Part shown: positions 32,846 to 42,241 of the stretch, in pieces
Numbering within the stretch: position 1 is the stretch's first letter
How the letters are laid out: each line of letters begins with the position of its first letter
From: an uncultured Lachnospiraceae bacterium
Lineage (GTDB): Bacteria > Bacillota > Clostridia > Lachnospirales > Lachnospiraceae
DNA length: 46,480 nucleotides
Assembly (NCBI GenBank): GCA_948688495.1
Contig: CAPQSW010000005.1
Coordinates: forward strand, 72,436 to 118,915
Reading direction: 5' to 3'
Position numbers and translations under genes: made by a program
Notes under the pieces: generated by a model
What the model was told of the DNA's origin: nothing
What the model saw: only the letters and a program-made list of their open reading frames with translations
Databases searched by the model: none

Positions 32846-34121
32846 ATGCTTTCTTCATCCTCTCTATTTCCTGCAGCACCAATTTTCTGTTCTCCTGCTG
32901 CATTTTCTTCCTGTCTGTATATTTCTCCGGCTCAAATACTGCATCTCTTATCTCTCCTTGGGTCCCCGCTGCAATGTCAAGGGCCGCCCTCCTTGCAAAT
33001 ACAAGGCTCTCCAGCAGGGAATTGCTGGCAAGGCGATTGGCTCCGTGTACGCCGTTACAACTCGTCTCCCCTACCGCATACAACCGTTCCATTGAAGTCC
33101 GTCCCTCCAGGTCAATGCGGATTCCTCCCATGAAATAATGCTGCCCCGGCACCACTGGAATACATTCCTTCGTCACATCATACCCTTCTTCCAGGCACCG
33201 CCTATAAATATTGGGAAAGTGCCCCAGGATATCCTCTTTGGCTATATGCTCCATCGACAGCCATACATAAGGTTTCCCATCCTTTTCCATCTGCTTTTCA
33301 ATGGCATTTGTCACCACATCCCGTGGAAGGAGTTCATCTACAAAGCGCTCCATCTTAGCATTATATAACACCGCTCCCTCGCCGCGTACCGACTCCGAAA
33401 TCAAAAAACTTCTGCCCGGTTTCTTCGAATATAGGGTAGTAGGATGGATTTGTACGAAATTCACATCCCTAAGCGCTATGTTATGACGCAGTGCAATTGC
33501 AATCCCATCTCCGGTCAGATGGGAAAAATTTGTAGAATGGCGGTACAGGCCTCCAATACCGCCACAGGCAAATACAGTATTTTTCGCCCGCAGCGCACTT
33601 ACATTACCGTCGCTGTCAGCAACCACCACTCCGCAGCAGATATTCTCCTTACACAAAATATCTATCATCTCCACATGCTCATGGATTGTGATATTGCTGC
33701 GTTTCCTTACCTGGCTTAACAGTTTCCCGGTAATTTCCCTGCCGGTAATGTCCTCATGGAACAATATCCTTGGGTGGGAATGCCCGCCCTCCCTGGTAAA
33801 TGCCAGTTCTCCATTCTGCCGCTCAAATTCTACACCATATCCTATCAGCAAATCAATAATCTGCCGGGAACTTTGAATCATCACCCTGACCGAATCCGGG
33901 CTGTTCCTGTAATGCCCTGCTTTCATGGTGTCTTCGTAATAAGAGTCATAATCATCTTCGGACCTGAGCATGCAAATACCTCCCTGTGCCAGAAAGGAAT
34001 CACTGTTTTCTGCTGCATCCTTAGTAATCACTGTTATCTTCATACTTTCCGGAAGCTGCAGTGCGCCAAACAACCCGGCGGCCCCAGTCCCCACAATTAC
34101 AACATCTGTCTCTTTCTCCAT
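32808..34121 (-). CDS. nadB: L-aspartate oxidase NadB
   Basis: 437-residue FAD flavoenzyme that makes iminoaspartate for quinolinate synthesis. The FAD-binding motif VVIVGTGAAGLFGAL is at about residues 8-22, with the SFLAQGGIC and HSHPRILFHEDITGREI active-site region, FVQIHPTTLY and the second FAD contact GANRLASNSLLESLVFARRAA. It is about 100 residues shorter than E. coli NadB because the C-terminal helical domain is reduced. AGGAGG precedes ATG 34121. Confidence 0.93.
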   Translation of the reverse strand: MEKETDVVIVGTGAAGLFGALQLPESMKITVITKDAAENSDSFLAQGGICMLRSEDDYDSYYEDTMKAGHYRNSPDSVRVMIQSSRQIIDLLIGYGVEFERQNGELAFTREGGHSHPRILFHEDITGREITGKLLSQVRKRSNITIHEHVEMIDILCKENICCGVVVADSDGNVSALRAKNTVFACGGIGGLYRHSTNFSHLTGDGIAIALRHNIALRDVNFVQIHPTTLYSKKPGRSFLISESVRGEGAVLYNAKMERFVDELLPRDVVTNAIEKQMEKDGKPYVWLSMEHIAKEDILGHFPNIYRRCLEEGYDVTKECIPVVPGQHYFMGGIRIDLEGRTSMERLYAVGETSCNGVHGANRLASNSLLESLVFARRAALDIAAGTQGEIRDAVFEPEKYTDRKKMQQENRKLVLQEIERMKKAYEQQHNNDIKCG

Positions 34122-34137
34122 GATGCCTCCTAAAACT

Positions 34138-34164
34138 GTTACTATTCACTCCGTTCACAGTAAC
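34138..34164. repeat. Small intergenic inverted repeat
   Basis: GTTACT (34138-34143) and AGTAAC (34159-34164) flank ATTCACTCCGTTCAC in the 72-bp gap between the topoisomerase A gene and nadB. The ACTATTCA core also occurs in the element at 17609-17706. It could be a weak hairpin. Confidence 0.3.
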
Positions 34165-34193
34165 TTCCTGCTAAAGCTGTTTCTTCCCGGTAA

Positions 34194-36434
34194 CTATCTC
34201 TTCACGCCTTTTCCGTCCCGGCAGGCAATTCTCAGCCTGTGCAGCATAATCTGCTTGTCATTTTCCTCAATCACCCGCTCCTCGTTCCCCAAAAGGTAAG
34301 CCGCTTTCAACTTGTCCTTCGGATCTATTTTCATTCCCCGGACCCCTACCGCCCCCTTCTTCTTTTGCGGCACATCAGACGCCGGGAAGCGTAGAAACAT
34401 CCCCTTCTCTGTCTGTAAGACAATGCTCTCCTCCTCTGTTTCTTCCAAGAGTTCCACCATCAAAAGCTTTTCCCCCTCATTCAGTTTCGTTGCAGCCGTC
34501 GTCCGCTTAGAAACGTCAAATTCCTCTCCTTCTACCTGCTTGAGCATTCCTGCACTGTTGACAAACAACAGTTTTCGCTCCAAAAGGCCGTCCAGGCAAT
34601 TGATATATACAAGTATTTCTTCATTGCTGTTGTAATTGCTGACGTTGTCAAGCGGCGTTCCCTTGTCCCGGAATCTGCCATACGGTAAATCCAGGATTTT
34701 CACCGTATGGAGCTGCCCCTTATCTGTAAAGATACAGAGCTTGTCCGTATTCATACAGTGGATGACATACTTATTCTCTGCATCCGCCGCCTCCTGATTC
34801 CGCTCATACGTAGACACATCCACAGTCTTTACATATCCAAAGCGGTCCATCAGAAGAACTACAGGCATTTCTTCTATTTTCTTTTCCTCATAGACGGCTT
34901 CCCTCGCATTTTCAATCCGGGTCCTCCTTTGCCGTCCATATTCTTTCTGGAAACGCGTCAGGTCTTTCACGATCACCTTCGCCATAGCGCTGCGGCTTCC
35001 AAGGATTTCTTCATATTTCGCAATATTGGCAAGCGTTTCCTTATGCTCCTTCATCAAAGCCTCAATTTCCAGGCCAATCAGCTTGTACAGGCGCATCTCC
35101 AGAATGGCTGTCGCCTGACGTTCCGTAAAGCAAAGATTCTTGGCGTCTGCCTCGGAACCTTTGTAGCGGAACTTAATTTTCTGTGTATTTCCGTTCATCA
35201 GGCAGTCTTTTGCATCCTTAATATTCTTGGAACCGCGCAGAATTTCAATAATCAGGTCAATGACATCGCATGCCTGGATCAATCCCTCCTGGACTTCCTT
35301 TTTATCCAGCTCCTTTGCCAGAAGTGTCTTGTATTTCCTGGCGGCAAGCTCATACTGGAAATTTACATGATGCCGGATGATTGGCACAAGTCCAAGCGTC
35401 TCCGGCCTCCCCTCCGTCACCGCGAGCATGTTAACGCCAAACGTATCTTCCAGACGCGTCTTCTTGTAGAGCATGTTGCAGAGATTTTCCACATCTGTTC
35501 CCTTTTTTAACTCCAGCACAATGCGGATGCCCTCCTTAGAGGACTGGTTGGAAATATCCACAATATCAGAGGTTTTCTTCGTCTCTACAAGATGATACAC
35601 ATCCATGAGAAATTTTCCGATATTCGCGCCCACCATTGTATAGGGAATCTCGGTAATCACAAGACGCTGCCTGCCGCCCTTTGCCTGTTCTGTCTCAACC
35701 TTGCCGCGGAGCTTAATCTTGCCCACGCCTGTCTCATAGATTTGCAGAAGGTCATCCTTATTGACTACAATTCCTCCTGTCGGGAAATCCGGTCCCTTGA
35801 TATACTCCATCATCTCCGCCGTCGTAATGTCAGGATTCTTCATATATGCCTTGACGCCCTCAATCACCTCAGAAAAATTATGGGGCGGAATGCTTGTCGC
35901 CATACCTACTGCAATTCCTTCCGCGCCATTGATTAAAAGATTCGGTACACGCACCGGAAGTACCGAGGGCTCTTTCTCTGTCTCGTCAAAATTAGGTACA
36001 AAATCCACCACATCTTTGTCCAGATCCGCAAGGTATGCCTCCTGTGTAATCTTCTCAAGCCGCGCCTCCGTATAACGCATTGCTGCCGCGCCATCACCTT
36101 CAATGGAGCCAAAATTGCCATGTCCATCCACAAGAGGAAGACCCTTTTTAAACTCCTGCGCCATAACCACCAACGCTTCATAGATGGAGCTGTCTCCGTG
36201 GGGATGGTATTTACCCATCGTATCCCCTACAATTCTGGCACATTTGCGGTATGGCCTGTCATGGCGGATTCCCAGCTCATGCATATCATAGAGCGTCCTG
36301 CGCTGCACCGGCTTCAATCCGTCGCGGATATCAGGCAATGCCCTTGCAATGATGACGCTCATGGCATAATCAATATAAGATTTCTGCATCAGTTCCGAAT
36401 ATTCCGTACGGATAATCTGTTCATTCTGCTGCAT
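34194..36434 (-). CDS. Type IIA topoisomerase subunit A, ParC-like
   Basis: 746-residue DNA cleavage/rejoining subunit of the GyrA/ParC family. The catalytic Tyr is Tyr121 in AAMRYTEARL; the quinolone-region residues are Ser82 and Glu86 (GDSSIYEAL). The C-terminal half is a beta-pinwheel DNA-wrapping domain. The first blade reads YVKTVDVSTYERNQEAADAENK where gyrases have the QRRGGKG-type GyrA box, which is absent, and the protein is shorter than most GyrA. This favours a topoisomerase IV-like decatenase over gyrase. It lies 13 bp after its ATPase partner. Confidence 0.88.
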   Translation of the reverse strand: MQQNEQIIRTEYSELMQKSYIDYAMSVIIARALPDIRDGLKPVQRRTLYDMHELGIRHDRPYRKCARIVGDTMGKYHPHGDSSIYEALVVMAQEFKKGLPLVDGHGNFGSIEGDGAAAMRYTEARLEKITQEAYLADLDKDVVDFVPNFDETEKEPSVLPVRVPNLLINGAEGIAVGMATSIPPHNFSEVIEGVKAYMKNPDITTAEMMEYIKGPDFPTGGIVVNKDDLLQIYETGVGKIKLRGKVETEQAKGGRQRLVITEIPYTMVGANIGKFLMDVYHLVETKKTSDIVDISNQSSKEGIRIVLELKKGTDVENLCNMLYKKTRLEDTFGVNMLAVTEGRPETLGLVPIIRHHVNFQYELAARKYKTLLAKELDKKEVQEGLIQACDVIDLIIEILRGSKNIKDAKDCLMNGNTQKIKFRYKGSEADAKNLCFTERQATAILEMRLYKLIGLEIEALMKEHKETLANIAKYEEILGSRSAMAKVIVKDLTRFQKEYGRQRRTRIENAREAVYEEKKIEEMPVVLLMDRFGYVKTVDVSTYERNQEAADAENKYVIHCMNTDKLCIFTDKGQLHTVKILDLPYGRFRDKGTPLDNVSNYNSNEEILVYINCLDGLLERKLLFVNSAGMLKQVEGEEFDVSKRTTAATKLNEGEKLLMVELLEETEEESIVLQTEKGMFLRFPASDVPQKKKGAVGVRGMKIDPKDKLKAAYLLGNEERVIEENDKQIMLHRLRIACRDGKGVKR

Positions 36435-36447
36435 ATTCTATTCCTTT

Positions 36448-38367
36448 CTATATATCCAGTTCTGCATCATGCGCGTGCTCATGAATAAATTCCCTTCTGG
36501 GCATCACCTCCGTACCCATCAGCATCTCCGTCACATCCGATGCCATCCTGGCATCCTCAATCTCAACTTTTTTAAGCATACGCGTCTTAGGATTTAACGT
36601 TGTCTCCCAGAGCTGCTCAGCATCCATTTCCCCCAATCCCTTATACCGCTGCAAGGTAAAGGGGCCTTTATGCCTTTTGCGATATTTCTCAAGCGCAACA
36701 TCATCATACAGGTATTCTTCCTCTCCACGGCTGGGAATTGCCTTATACAGAGGCGGCATGGCAATATAAACATGCCCCTCAAAAATCAATTCCGGCATAA
36801 AGCGATAGAACAAGGTCAAAAGCAGCGTTGAAATATGGGCACCGTCTACATCTGCATCTGCCATAACAATAATCTTGTCATAACGCAGCTTTGAAATATC
36901 AAAGTCATTGCCGTATCCTTCTGAGAATCCACAGCCAAACGCATTGATCATCGTCTTAATCTCCGCATTGGCAAGCACTTTGTCAATGCTCGCCTTCTCC
37001 ACGTTGAGAATTTTCCCACGGATGGGAAGGATTGCCTGATAATTTCGGTCCCTTGCTGTCTTGGCAGAGCCCCCCGCGGAATCTCCCTCCACAATAAATA
37101 TCTCACAGATGGAAGCATCCCGGCTCTCGCAGTTGGCAAGCTTGCCATTGGAATCAAAGGAAAACTTCTGCTTTGTCAAAAGATTGGTCTTCGCCTTCTC
37201 CTCCGTCCTGCGGATTTTGGCTGCCTTCTCTGCGCAGGCGATCACCTTCTTGAGATTTTCCAGATTCTTATCAAAATATAATTGAATCTCCTCCCCGGTA
37301 ACCTTACTGGTAACGCGCGCCGCATCCTGGTTATCCAGCTTCGTCTTGGTCTGGCCCTCAAACCGGGGCGCCGGATGTTTGATGGAGATAACCGCTGTCA
37401 GACCGTTGCGCACATCTGCACCGGTAAAATTGGAGTCTTTCTCTTTTAAAATGCCAAGCTCCCTGGCATAATTGTTAATCACTGTCGTAAATACTGCTTT
37501 AAACCCAGTGAGATGCGTCCCGCCTTCCGCATTATAAATATTGTTACAGAATCCCAGCACATTCTCACGAAACTCATTGATATACTGGAATGCTGCTTCC
37601 ACCGTAATGCCCTCGCCTTCTCCCCGGAAATATACGACGTCATGGACTGCCTCGACTTTCCGGTTCAAATCCTTCACAAACCCAATGATTCCTTCTTCCT
37701 CATGAAACTCAATGTGCTCCATCACCTCCCCGCGCTTGTCCTCATACACAATCGTGAGATTGGGATTTAAATAGGCGGTCTCATGGAGACGGCTTTTTAC
37801 ATCATCCTCCTTAAACCGTGTCTTTTCAAAAATCTCCGGGTCCGGCAGAAAATTAATCCTTGTCCCTGTCTTTTTTGTTTTCCCAAGCACTGGAAGCAGC
37901 CCCTGCTCCAACTCCACCACGGGATTGCCTCGTTCATATCTGTCATGATGGATTCTGCCGTCCAGATATACTTCCAAATCAAGATACACAGATAACGCAT
38001 TGACCACCGAAGATCCTACTCCATGAAGTCCTCCGCTGGTCTTATAAGCATCATTGTCAAACTTTCCCCCCGCATGGAGGGTTGTAAATACCAGCCGTGC
38101 CGCCGATACTCCCTTCTTATGCATTCCTACCGGTATCCCGCGTCCGTTATCTTCCACCGTACAGGAACCGTCCTTTTCCAAAGTTACTTTTATCTTATCG
38201 CAAAATCCTGCAAGGTGCTCATCCACAGAATTGTCTACAATCTCATAGATTAAATGGTTTAAACCTTTTCGGGACACGCTTCCAATATACATGCCCGGTC
38301 TTTTTCTTACGGCTTCCAAACCTTCCAGCACTGTAATGTTCCCAGCGCCGTATTCTTGCTCTGCCAT
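36448..38367 (-). CDS. Type IIA topoisomerase subunit B, ParE-like
   Basis: 639-residue ATPase subunit with a GHKL ATP site (EIVDNSVDEHLAG, DNGRGIPV, GGLHGVGSSVVNALS), a transducer domain (QTKTKLDN) and a TOPRIM domain with EGDSAGGSA and DADVDGAHI, ending RREFIHEHAHDAELDI. Length is standard for GyrB/ParE without an insert. Pairing with a subunit A that lacks a GyrA box suggests ParE; sequence alone does not settle this. It lies downstream of the Ser/Thr kinase by 41 bp. Confidence 0.9.
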   Translation of the reverse strand: MAEQEYGAGNITVLEGLEAVRKRPGMYIGSVSRKGLNHLIYEIVDNSVDEHLAGFCDKIKVTLEKDGSCTVEDNGRGIPVGMHKKGVSAARLVFTTLHAGGKFDNDAYKTSGGLHGVGSSVVNALSVYLDLEVYLDGRIHHDRYERGNPVVELEQGLLPVLGKTKKTGTRINFLPDPEIFEKTRFKEDDVKSRLHETAYLNPNLTIVYEDKRGEVMEHIEFHEEEGIIGFVKDLNRKVEAVHDVVYFRGEGEGITVEAAFQYINEFRENVLGFCNNIYNAEGGTHLTGFKAVFTTVINNYARELGILKEKDSNFTGADVRNGLTAVISIKHPAPRFEGQTKTKLDNQDAARVTSKVTGEEIQLYFDKNLENLKKVIACAEKAAKIRRTEEKAKTNLLTKQKFSFDSNGKLANCESRDASICEIFIVEGDSAGGSAKTARDRNYQAILPIRGKILNVEKASIDKVLANAEIKTMINAFGCGFSEGYGNDFDISKLRYDKIIVMADADVDGAHISTLLLTLFYRFMPELIFEGHVYIAMPPLYKAIPSRGEEEYLYDDVALEKYRKRHKGPFTLQRYKGLGEMDAEQLWETTLNPKTRMLKKVEIEDARMASDVTEMLMGTEVMPRREFIHEHAHDAELDI

Positions 38368-38408
38368 TTTTTCCTTTCCTTCCTATATAATTTCCCCGAG
38401 AGACAGCA

Positions 38409-39182
38409 TCAGGACAGGGCCTTCCATAGTTCTTCACAGGTCTGATAGCGTTCCCTGGGTTCTTTTTCTATACATTTTCGGATTACCCGTGCAAACCTTC
38501 TTGGCATAAACGGTCGAAAACGACAGGTAAGGATTTTTTCTGCCTCTGCCTGATCAGGCTCCTTTCCCGTAAGAAGCTGATACATTGTCATGCCCAGGCC
38601 ATAAATATCTGTCCGTGCATCCAAAACTCCCTCGCTGTCAAACTGTTCTGGCGCAGCGTATCCTCTGGTTCCCAGCAGAAGCTGCTGTTCCTTTCGGTCC
38701 ATTTCCAGGACAGCTCCAAAATCAATAAGCCTGAGAGTTCCTCCAGACTGTATCATAATATTATCCGGTTTCATATCACAGTAAACCATCGGCGGCGTAT
38801 GGCAGTGAAGATATGACAGCATCAGGCATAAATCCTTTGCCCAGCGTATCACTTCCATAGCCGGCAGCGGACCCAGCCTGTGCAGACGTTCCGCCGCTGT
38901 CTCTCCCTGCAGGTACTCCATGACAATATAGTTTGAGCCCCCATCGTCCAGAATTTCAAAGATTTCCGGGAAATAAGGATACTTCAGCTTCCACACAATT
39001 TCTGCTTCCCTGCGCGCAGAAACATAATTCCTCCCGCATGAATGTTGGGAAATTTCTTTTATTGCCCGCAATCTCCCACTCACCATATCATATGCCAGAT
39101 AAACCTTTGCACTTCCGCCGCTGCCAAGCTGCTCTCGTATCTCATAACGCTGTGCCAGCGTTTGACCCCTCTTAATTCTCAT
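38409..39182 (-). CDS. Soluble Hanks-type Ser/Thr protein kinase
   Basis: 257-residue kinase domain only, with no membrane segment or PASTA repeats. It has the glycine loop GSGGSAKV (20-27), the ATP Lys42 in AIKE, the catalytic loop YCDMKPDN (134-141, Asp136) where HRDLKPEN is usual, DFG (154-156) and the activation segment end GTRGYAAPEQ. The catalytic Asp, Lys and Asn are kept, so activity is likely. Targets are unknown. It lies in the gene run 13 bp after gpsA and ahead of the topoisomerase pair. Confidence 0.9.
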   Translation of the reverse strand: MRIKRGQTLAQRYEIREQLGSGGSAKVYLAYDMVSGRLRAIKEISQHSCGRNYVSARREAEIVWKLKYPYFPEIFEILDDGGSNYIVMEYLQGETAAERLHRLGPLPAMEVIRWAKDLCLMLSYLHCHTPPMVYCDMKPDNIMIQSGGTLRLIDFGAVLEMDRKEQQLLLGTRGYAAPEQFDSEGVLDARTDIYGLGMTMYQLLTGKEPDQAEAEKILTCRFRPFMPRRFARVIRKCIEKEPRERYQTCEELWKALS

Positions 39183-39195
39183 ATACTGGCTCCAT

Positions 39196-40221
39196 TTAAA
39201 GCCCTAAGGCATTCTCCCATCTTACCAAATCATTCTCCGCTTTCCGATCCCGGAGCATCAATTCTTGAACTGCCTCTTTTACCGGCTTCTCATGAAATAA
39301 CACCAGATTCACCTGTTCAATAATTGGCATGGAAACCTGATATTTCTCAGATAAACCCCAGGCTGCTTTGGCAGAGTACACACCTTCCACTACCATCTGA
39401 ACTTCCTTCATGGCTTCTTCCATAGTCTTTCCCTGGCCAATCAGCATTCCAGCCTTCCGGTTGCGGCTGTGTCTGCTGGCACAGGTGACAATCAAATCCC
39501 CAATACCGGTCAGACCGCTGATCGTCTCATATTTTGCCCCCATCGCAAGCGCAAGCCTGCCAATTTCGGCGATACCTCTGGTAATCAGGGCTGCCTTGGT
39601 ATTGTCCCCATAACCAAGACCGTCTGCCATCCCAGCAGCCAGGGCAATCACGTTCTTCAAAGCCCCGCCTAACTCGATACCAAGCATGTCCGGACTTGTG
39701 TAAACACGGAAAACGTCATTCATAAATATGTTCTGGACATATTCTGCTGCTTCCCTGGTATCTGCACCTGCCACGCAGGTGGTCGGAAGCTTCTGCCCCA
39801 CTTCCTCTGCATGACTGGGACCTGACAATACGGCAACTCTTGCCTGTGGTATTTCTTCTTTGATAATATCACTCAAAACCATCAACGTCTTATCTTCAAT
39901 TCCCTTTGCCACATTGACAACCAACTGTCCATCTTTCACAAATGGACGCATATTCCCTGCCGTGCTTCTGGTAAATACAGAGGGGACTGCCAGCACCAGC
40001 AAATCCTTGTTTCGCACGGCATCCTCCAGGCTGGCGGTAAGATTAATCATATTCGACAGCTTTACCCCCGGAAGCTTTGCCACATGCTCCCTCTTCTCCT
40101 TGAGCATCTCAATTTCTTCTTCCAACACAGACCAGATTGTGACCTCATGCCCATTAAAATCCAACACGGATGCAAGGGCGGTTCCCCAGCTTCCAGCGCC
40201 GATTACGCTTACTTTTGCCAT
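39196..40221 (-). CDS. gpsA: Glycerol-3-phosphate dehydrogenase [NAD(P)+]
   Basis: 341-residue cytosolic enzyme reducing dihydroxyacetone phosphate to sn-glycerol-3-phosphate for phospholipid synthesis. It has the N-terminal dinucleotide motif VIGAGSWGTALA (6-17), VLSGPSHAEEV, the catalytic-lysine region ELGGALKNVIALAAGMADGLGYGDNTKAALITRG and GLTGIGDLIVTC. GAGG precedes ATG 40221. It is 12 bp after plsY, whose product uses glycerol-3-phosphate. Confidence 0.97.
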   Translation of the reverse strand: MAKVSVIGAGSWGTALASVLDFNGHEVTIWSVLEEEIEMLKEKREHVAKLPGVKLSNMINLTASLEDAVRNKDLLVLAVPSVFTRSTAGNMRPFVKDGQLVVNVAKGIEDKTLMVLSDIIKEEIPQARVAVLSGPSHAEEVGQKLPTTCVAGADTREAAEYVQNIFMNDVFRVYTSPDMLGIELGGALKNVIALAAGMADGLGYGDNTKAALITRGIAEIGRLALAMGAKYETISGLTGIGDLIVTCASRHSRNRKAGMLIGQGKTMEEAMKEVQMVVEGVYSAKAAWGLSEKYQVSMPIIEQVNLVLFHEKPVKEAVQELMLRDRKAENDLVRWENALGL

Positions 40222-40233
40222 ATACTTATTTCC

Positions 40234-40908
40234 TCATTTCTTTTCCAGATTTCCTGACTTGTTAAAAGAGAATTTATTCTCTGTCCCGCTAAGCAGCCGC
40301 TTGATATTTGCTTTGTGGCGCCAGATTCCCATTACCGCAAACACTGCTCCTACCATATAAATCTCCGCTATGTAATTTGCACCTGCCCTCAGATACCCTA
40401 ACTGTCCGAGTACTACAAGCTGTACAAAAAAGCAGATCATTACAAGAATGGATCCCAACGACACATACCTGGTAACAGCAACCACCACAATAAATAAAAG
40501 AAGGCATAAAACAGCCATGGGAGGATAAAACGCCAGAATAAAACCTGCCGTACACGCGATTCCCTTCCCCCCCTTAAATTTCAAATAAGCCGGAAAATTA
40601 TGTCCTAAAACTGCACCCAGCCCAGCATACATTTCTAAAAGGAGCACTCCCTGTGGATAACTTTCCCTAAATATCAGCCAGGCAATAAGCATCGACAGAA
40701 TCGCTTTACCCAAATCGCCAAAGAAGGTAATGAGTCCCGCCTTTAGACCAAGCGTACGCAGGGTATTGGTAGCGCCTGCGTTTCCACTTCCATGCTGACG
40801 GATGTCTACGTGGTGCAGTTTTCCATAGATGTATCCTGTCTGAAACATCCCCAGACAATAACCTACCGCAATACAGATTACCCGTGCCAGAATCATATTC
40901 ATACTCAT
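40234..40908 (-). CDS. plsY: Glycerol-3-phosphate acyltransferase PlsY
   Basis: 224-residue membrane acyltransferase that transfers an acyl group from acyl-phosphate to glycerol-3-phosphate, the first step of phosphatidic acid synthesis. Conserved motifs are HGSGNAGATNTLR, GHNFPAYLKFKGGKGIA and the C-terminal IWRHKANIKRLLSGTE. It has about five to six membrane helices. The ATG overlaps the der stop (ATGA), so translation is coupled. Confidence 0.95.
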   Translation of the reverse strand: MSMNMILARVICIAVGYCLGMFQTGYIYGKLHHVDIRQHGSGNAGATNTLRTLGLKAGLITFFGDLGKAILSMLIAWLIFRESYPQGVLLLEMYAGLGAVLGHNFPAYLKFKGGKGIACTAGFILAFYPPMAVLCLLLFIVVVAVTRYVSLGSILVMICFFVQLVVLGQLGYLRAGANYIAEIYMVGAVFAVMGIWRHKANIKRLLSGTENKFSFNKSGNLEKK

Positions 40909-42227
40909 TCTCCTTTCCTTTCGCGAATAATAAACTTCAATGACGTCCCCCGAAAACCAAAAGCGTCCCTGATACGATTCTCCAGATACCTTGTATAGGA
41001 AAAATGCATCAGTTGTTTATCATTGACAAAAATCACAAATGTCGGCGGTTTGACCGCCACCTGCGTCATATAGTACAGTTTGAGGCGTTTCCCCTTATCA
41101 GAAGGCGGCTGCTGCATTGCCACTGCCTCTGACATAATCTCATTCAACACGCCTGTTGCAATCCGCATGGAATTATTCTCCAGTACCATATCAATCATAT
41201 CAAACAACTTCTTCGTCCTCTGCCCGGTCTTCGCTGAGATAAAGAGAATCTCTGCATAAGGCATAAAGCTCAAAATCTCGCGAATCCGCTCCGTATGTTT
41301 ATAAATGGTCTTATCATCCTTTTCCACGGCGTCCCACTTATTCACTGCGATGATAACGCCCTTTCCCCGTTCATGGGCAATTCCTGCAATCTTGGCATCC
41401 TGTTCCGTTACGCCTTCCGTAGCGTCAATCATAACCACAACAACATCCGCCCGCTCTACAGCCGTCACTGCACGTATAATACTAAATCTCTCTAATTCTT
41501 CCTTAATCTTACTCTTACGGCGCAGCCCGGCGGTATCAATAAAAATATATTCCCTGTCCTGATAAATAATCTCTGTATCTATGGCATCCCTGGTTGTACC
41601 CGCAATGTCTGATACGATTACACGTTCTTCCCCTACCAGGTGGTTAATCAGGGAGGATTTGCCTACATTGGGCTTGCCCACAACTGCAATCTTTGGCCTG
41701 TCATCCTCTGTCTCCTCGCCTGCTCCTTGTGGAAAATGTTTTGCCACTTCATCCAGCATATCTCCGATTCCCAGCCTGGAAGCCGCAGAAATTGGAATCG
41801 GATCACCAATTCCAAGATTGTAAAACTCATACACATCCGGCATAAACTTTTCAAAACTGTCTACTTTATTTACCACCAGAACCACCGGCTTCCTGGAACG
41901 CCGCAGCATATCAGCCACCTTGGCGTCTGCGTCTACCAGTCCCTGCCTTACATCTGTAAGAAACATAATCACATCTGCCGTATCAATCGCAATCTGTGCC
42001 TGTTCCCGCATCTGGGAGAGGATAATATCACTACTGTCGGGTTCAATTCCACCCGTATCAATCAATGTAAATGTCATATCAAGCCATGTCACATCGGAAT
42101 AAATTCTATCTCTTGTTACGCCGGGTGTATCCTGTACAATTGAAATGCGCTCTCCTGCCAATACATTAAATAATGTAGACTTTCCCACATTGGGCCGCCC
42201 TACCACTGCAACTACCGGTTTACTCAT
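40905..42227 (-). CDS. der: Ribosome biogenesis GTPase Der (EngA)
   Basis: 440-residue GTPase needed for 50S subunit assembly. It has two tandem G domains: G1 GRPNVGKST (10-18) with DTPGVTRDR and NKVD, and G2 GKPNVGKSS (about 184-192) with DIAGTTRDAIDT and NKWD, followed by a KH-like C-terminal domain (about 350-435). Length is standard. AGGAGAATAG precedes ATG 42227. It is part of the DUF512-der-plsY-gpsA block. Confidence 0.98.
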   Translation of the reverse strand: MSKPVVAVVGRPNVGKSTLFNVLAGERISIVQDTPGVTRDRIYSDVTWLDMTFTLIDTGGIEPDSSDIILSQMREQAQIAIDTADVIMFLTDVRQGLVDADAKVADMLRRSRKPVVLVVNKVDSFEKFMPDVYEFYNLGIGDPIPISAASRLGIGDMLDEVAKHFPQGAGEETEDDRPKIAVVGKPNVGKSSLINHLVGEERVIVSDIAGTTRDAIDTEIIYQDREYIFIDTAGLRRKSKIKEELERFSIIRAVTAVERADVVVVMIDATEGVTEQDAKIAGIAHERGKGVIIAVNKWDAVEKDDKTIYKHTERIREILSFMPYAEILFISAKTGQRTKKLFDMIDMVLENNSMRIATGVLNEIMSEAVAMQQPPSDKGKRLKLYYMTQVAVKPPTFVIFVNDKQLMHFSYTRYLENRIRDAFGFRGTSLKFIIRERKGE

Positions 42228-42241
42228 TCTATTCTCCTATT

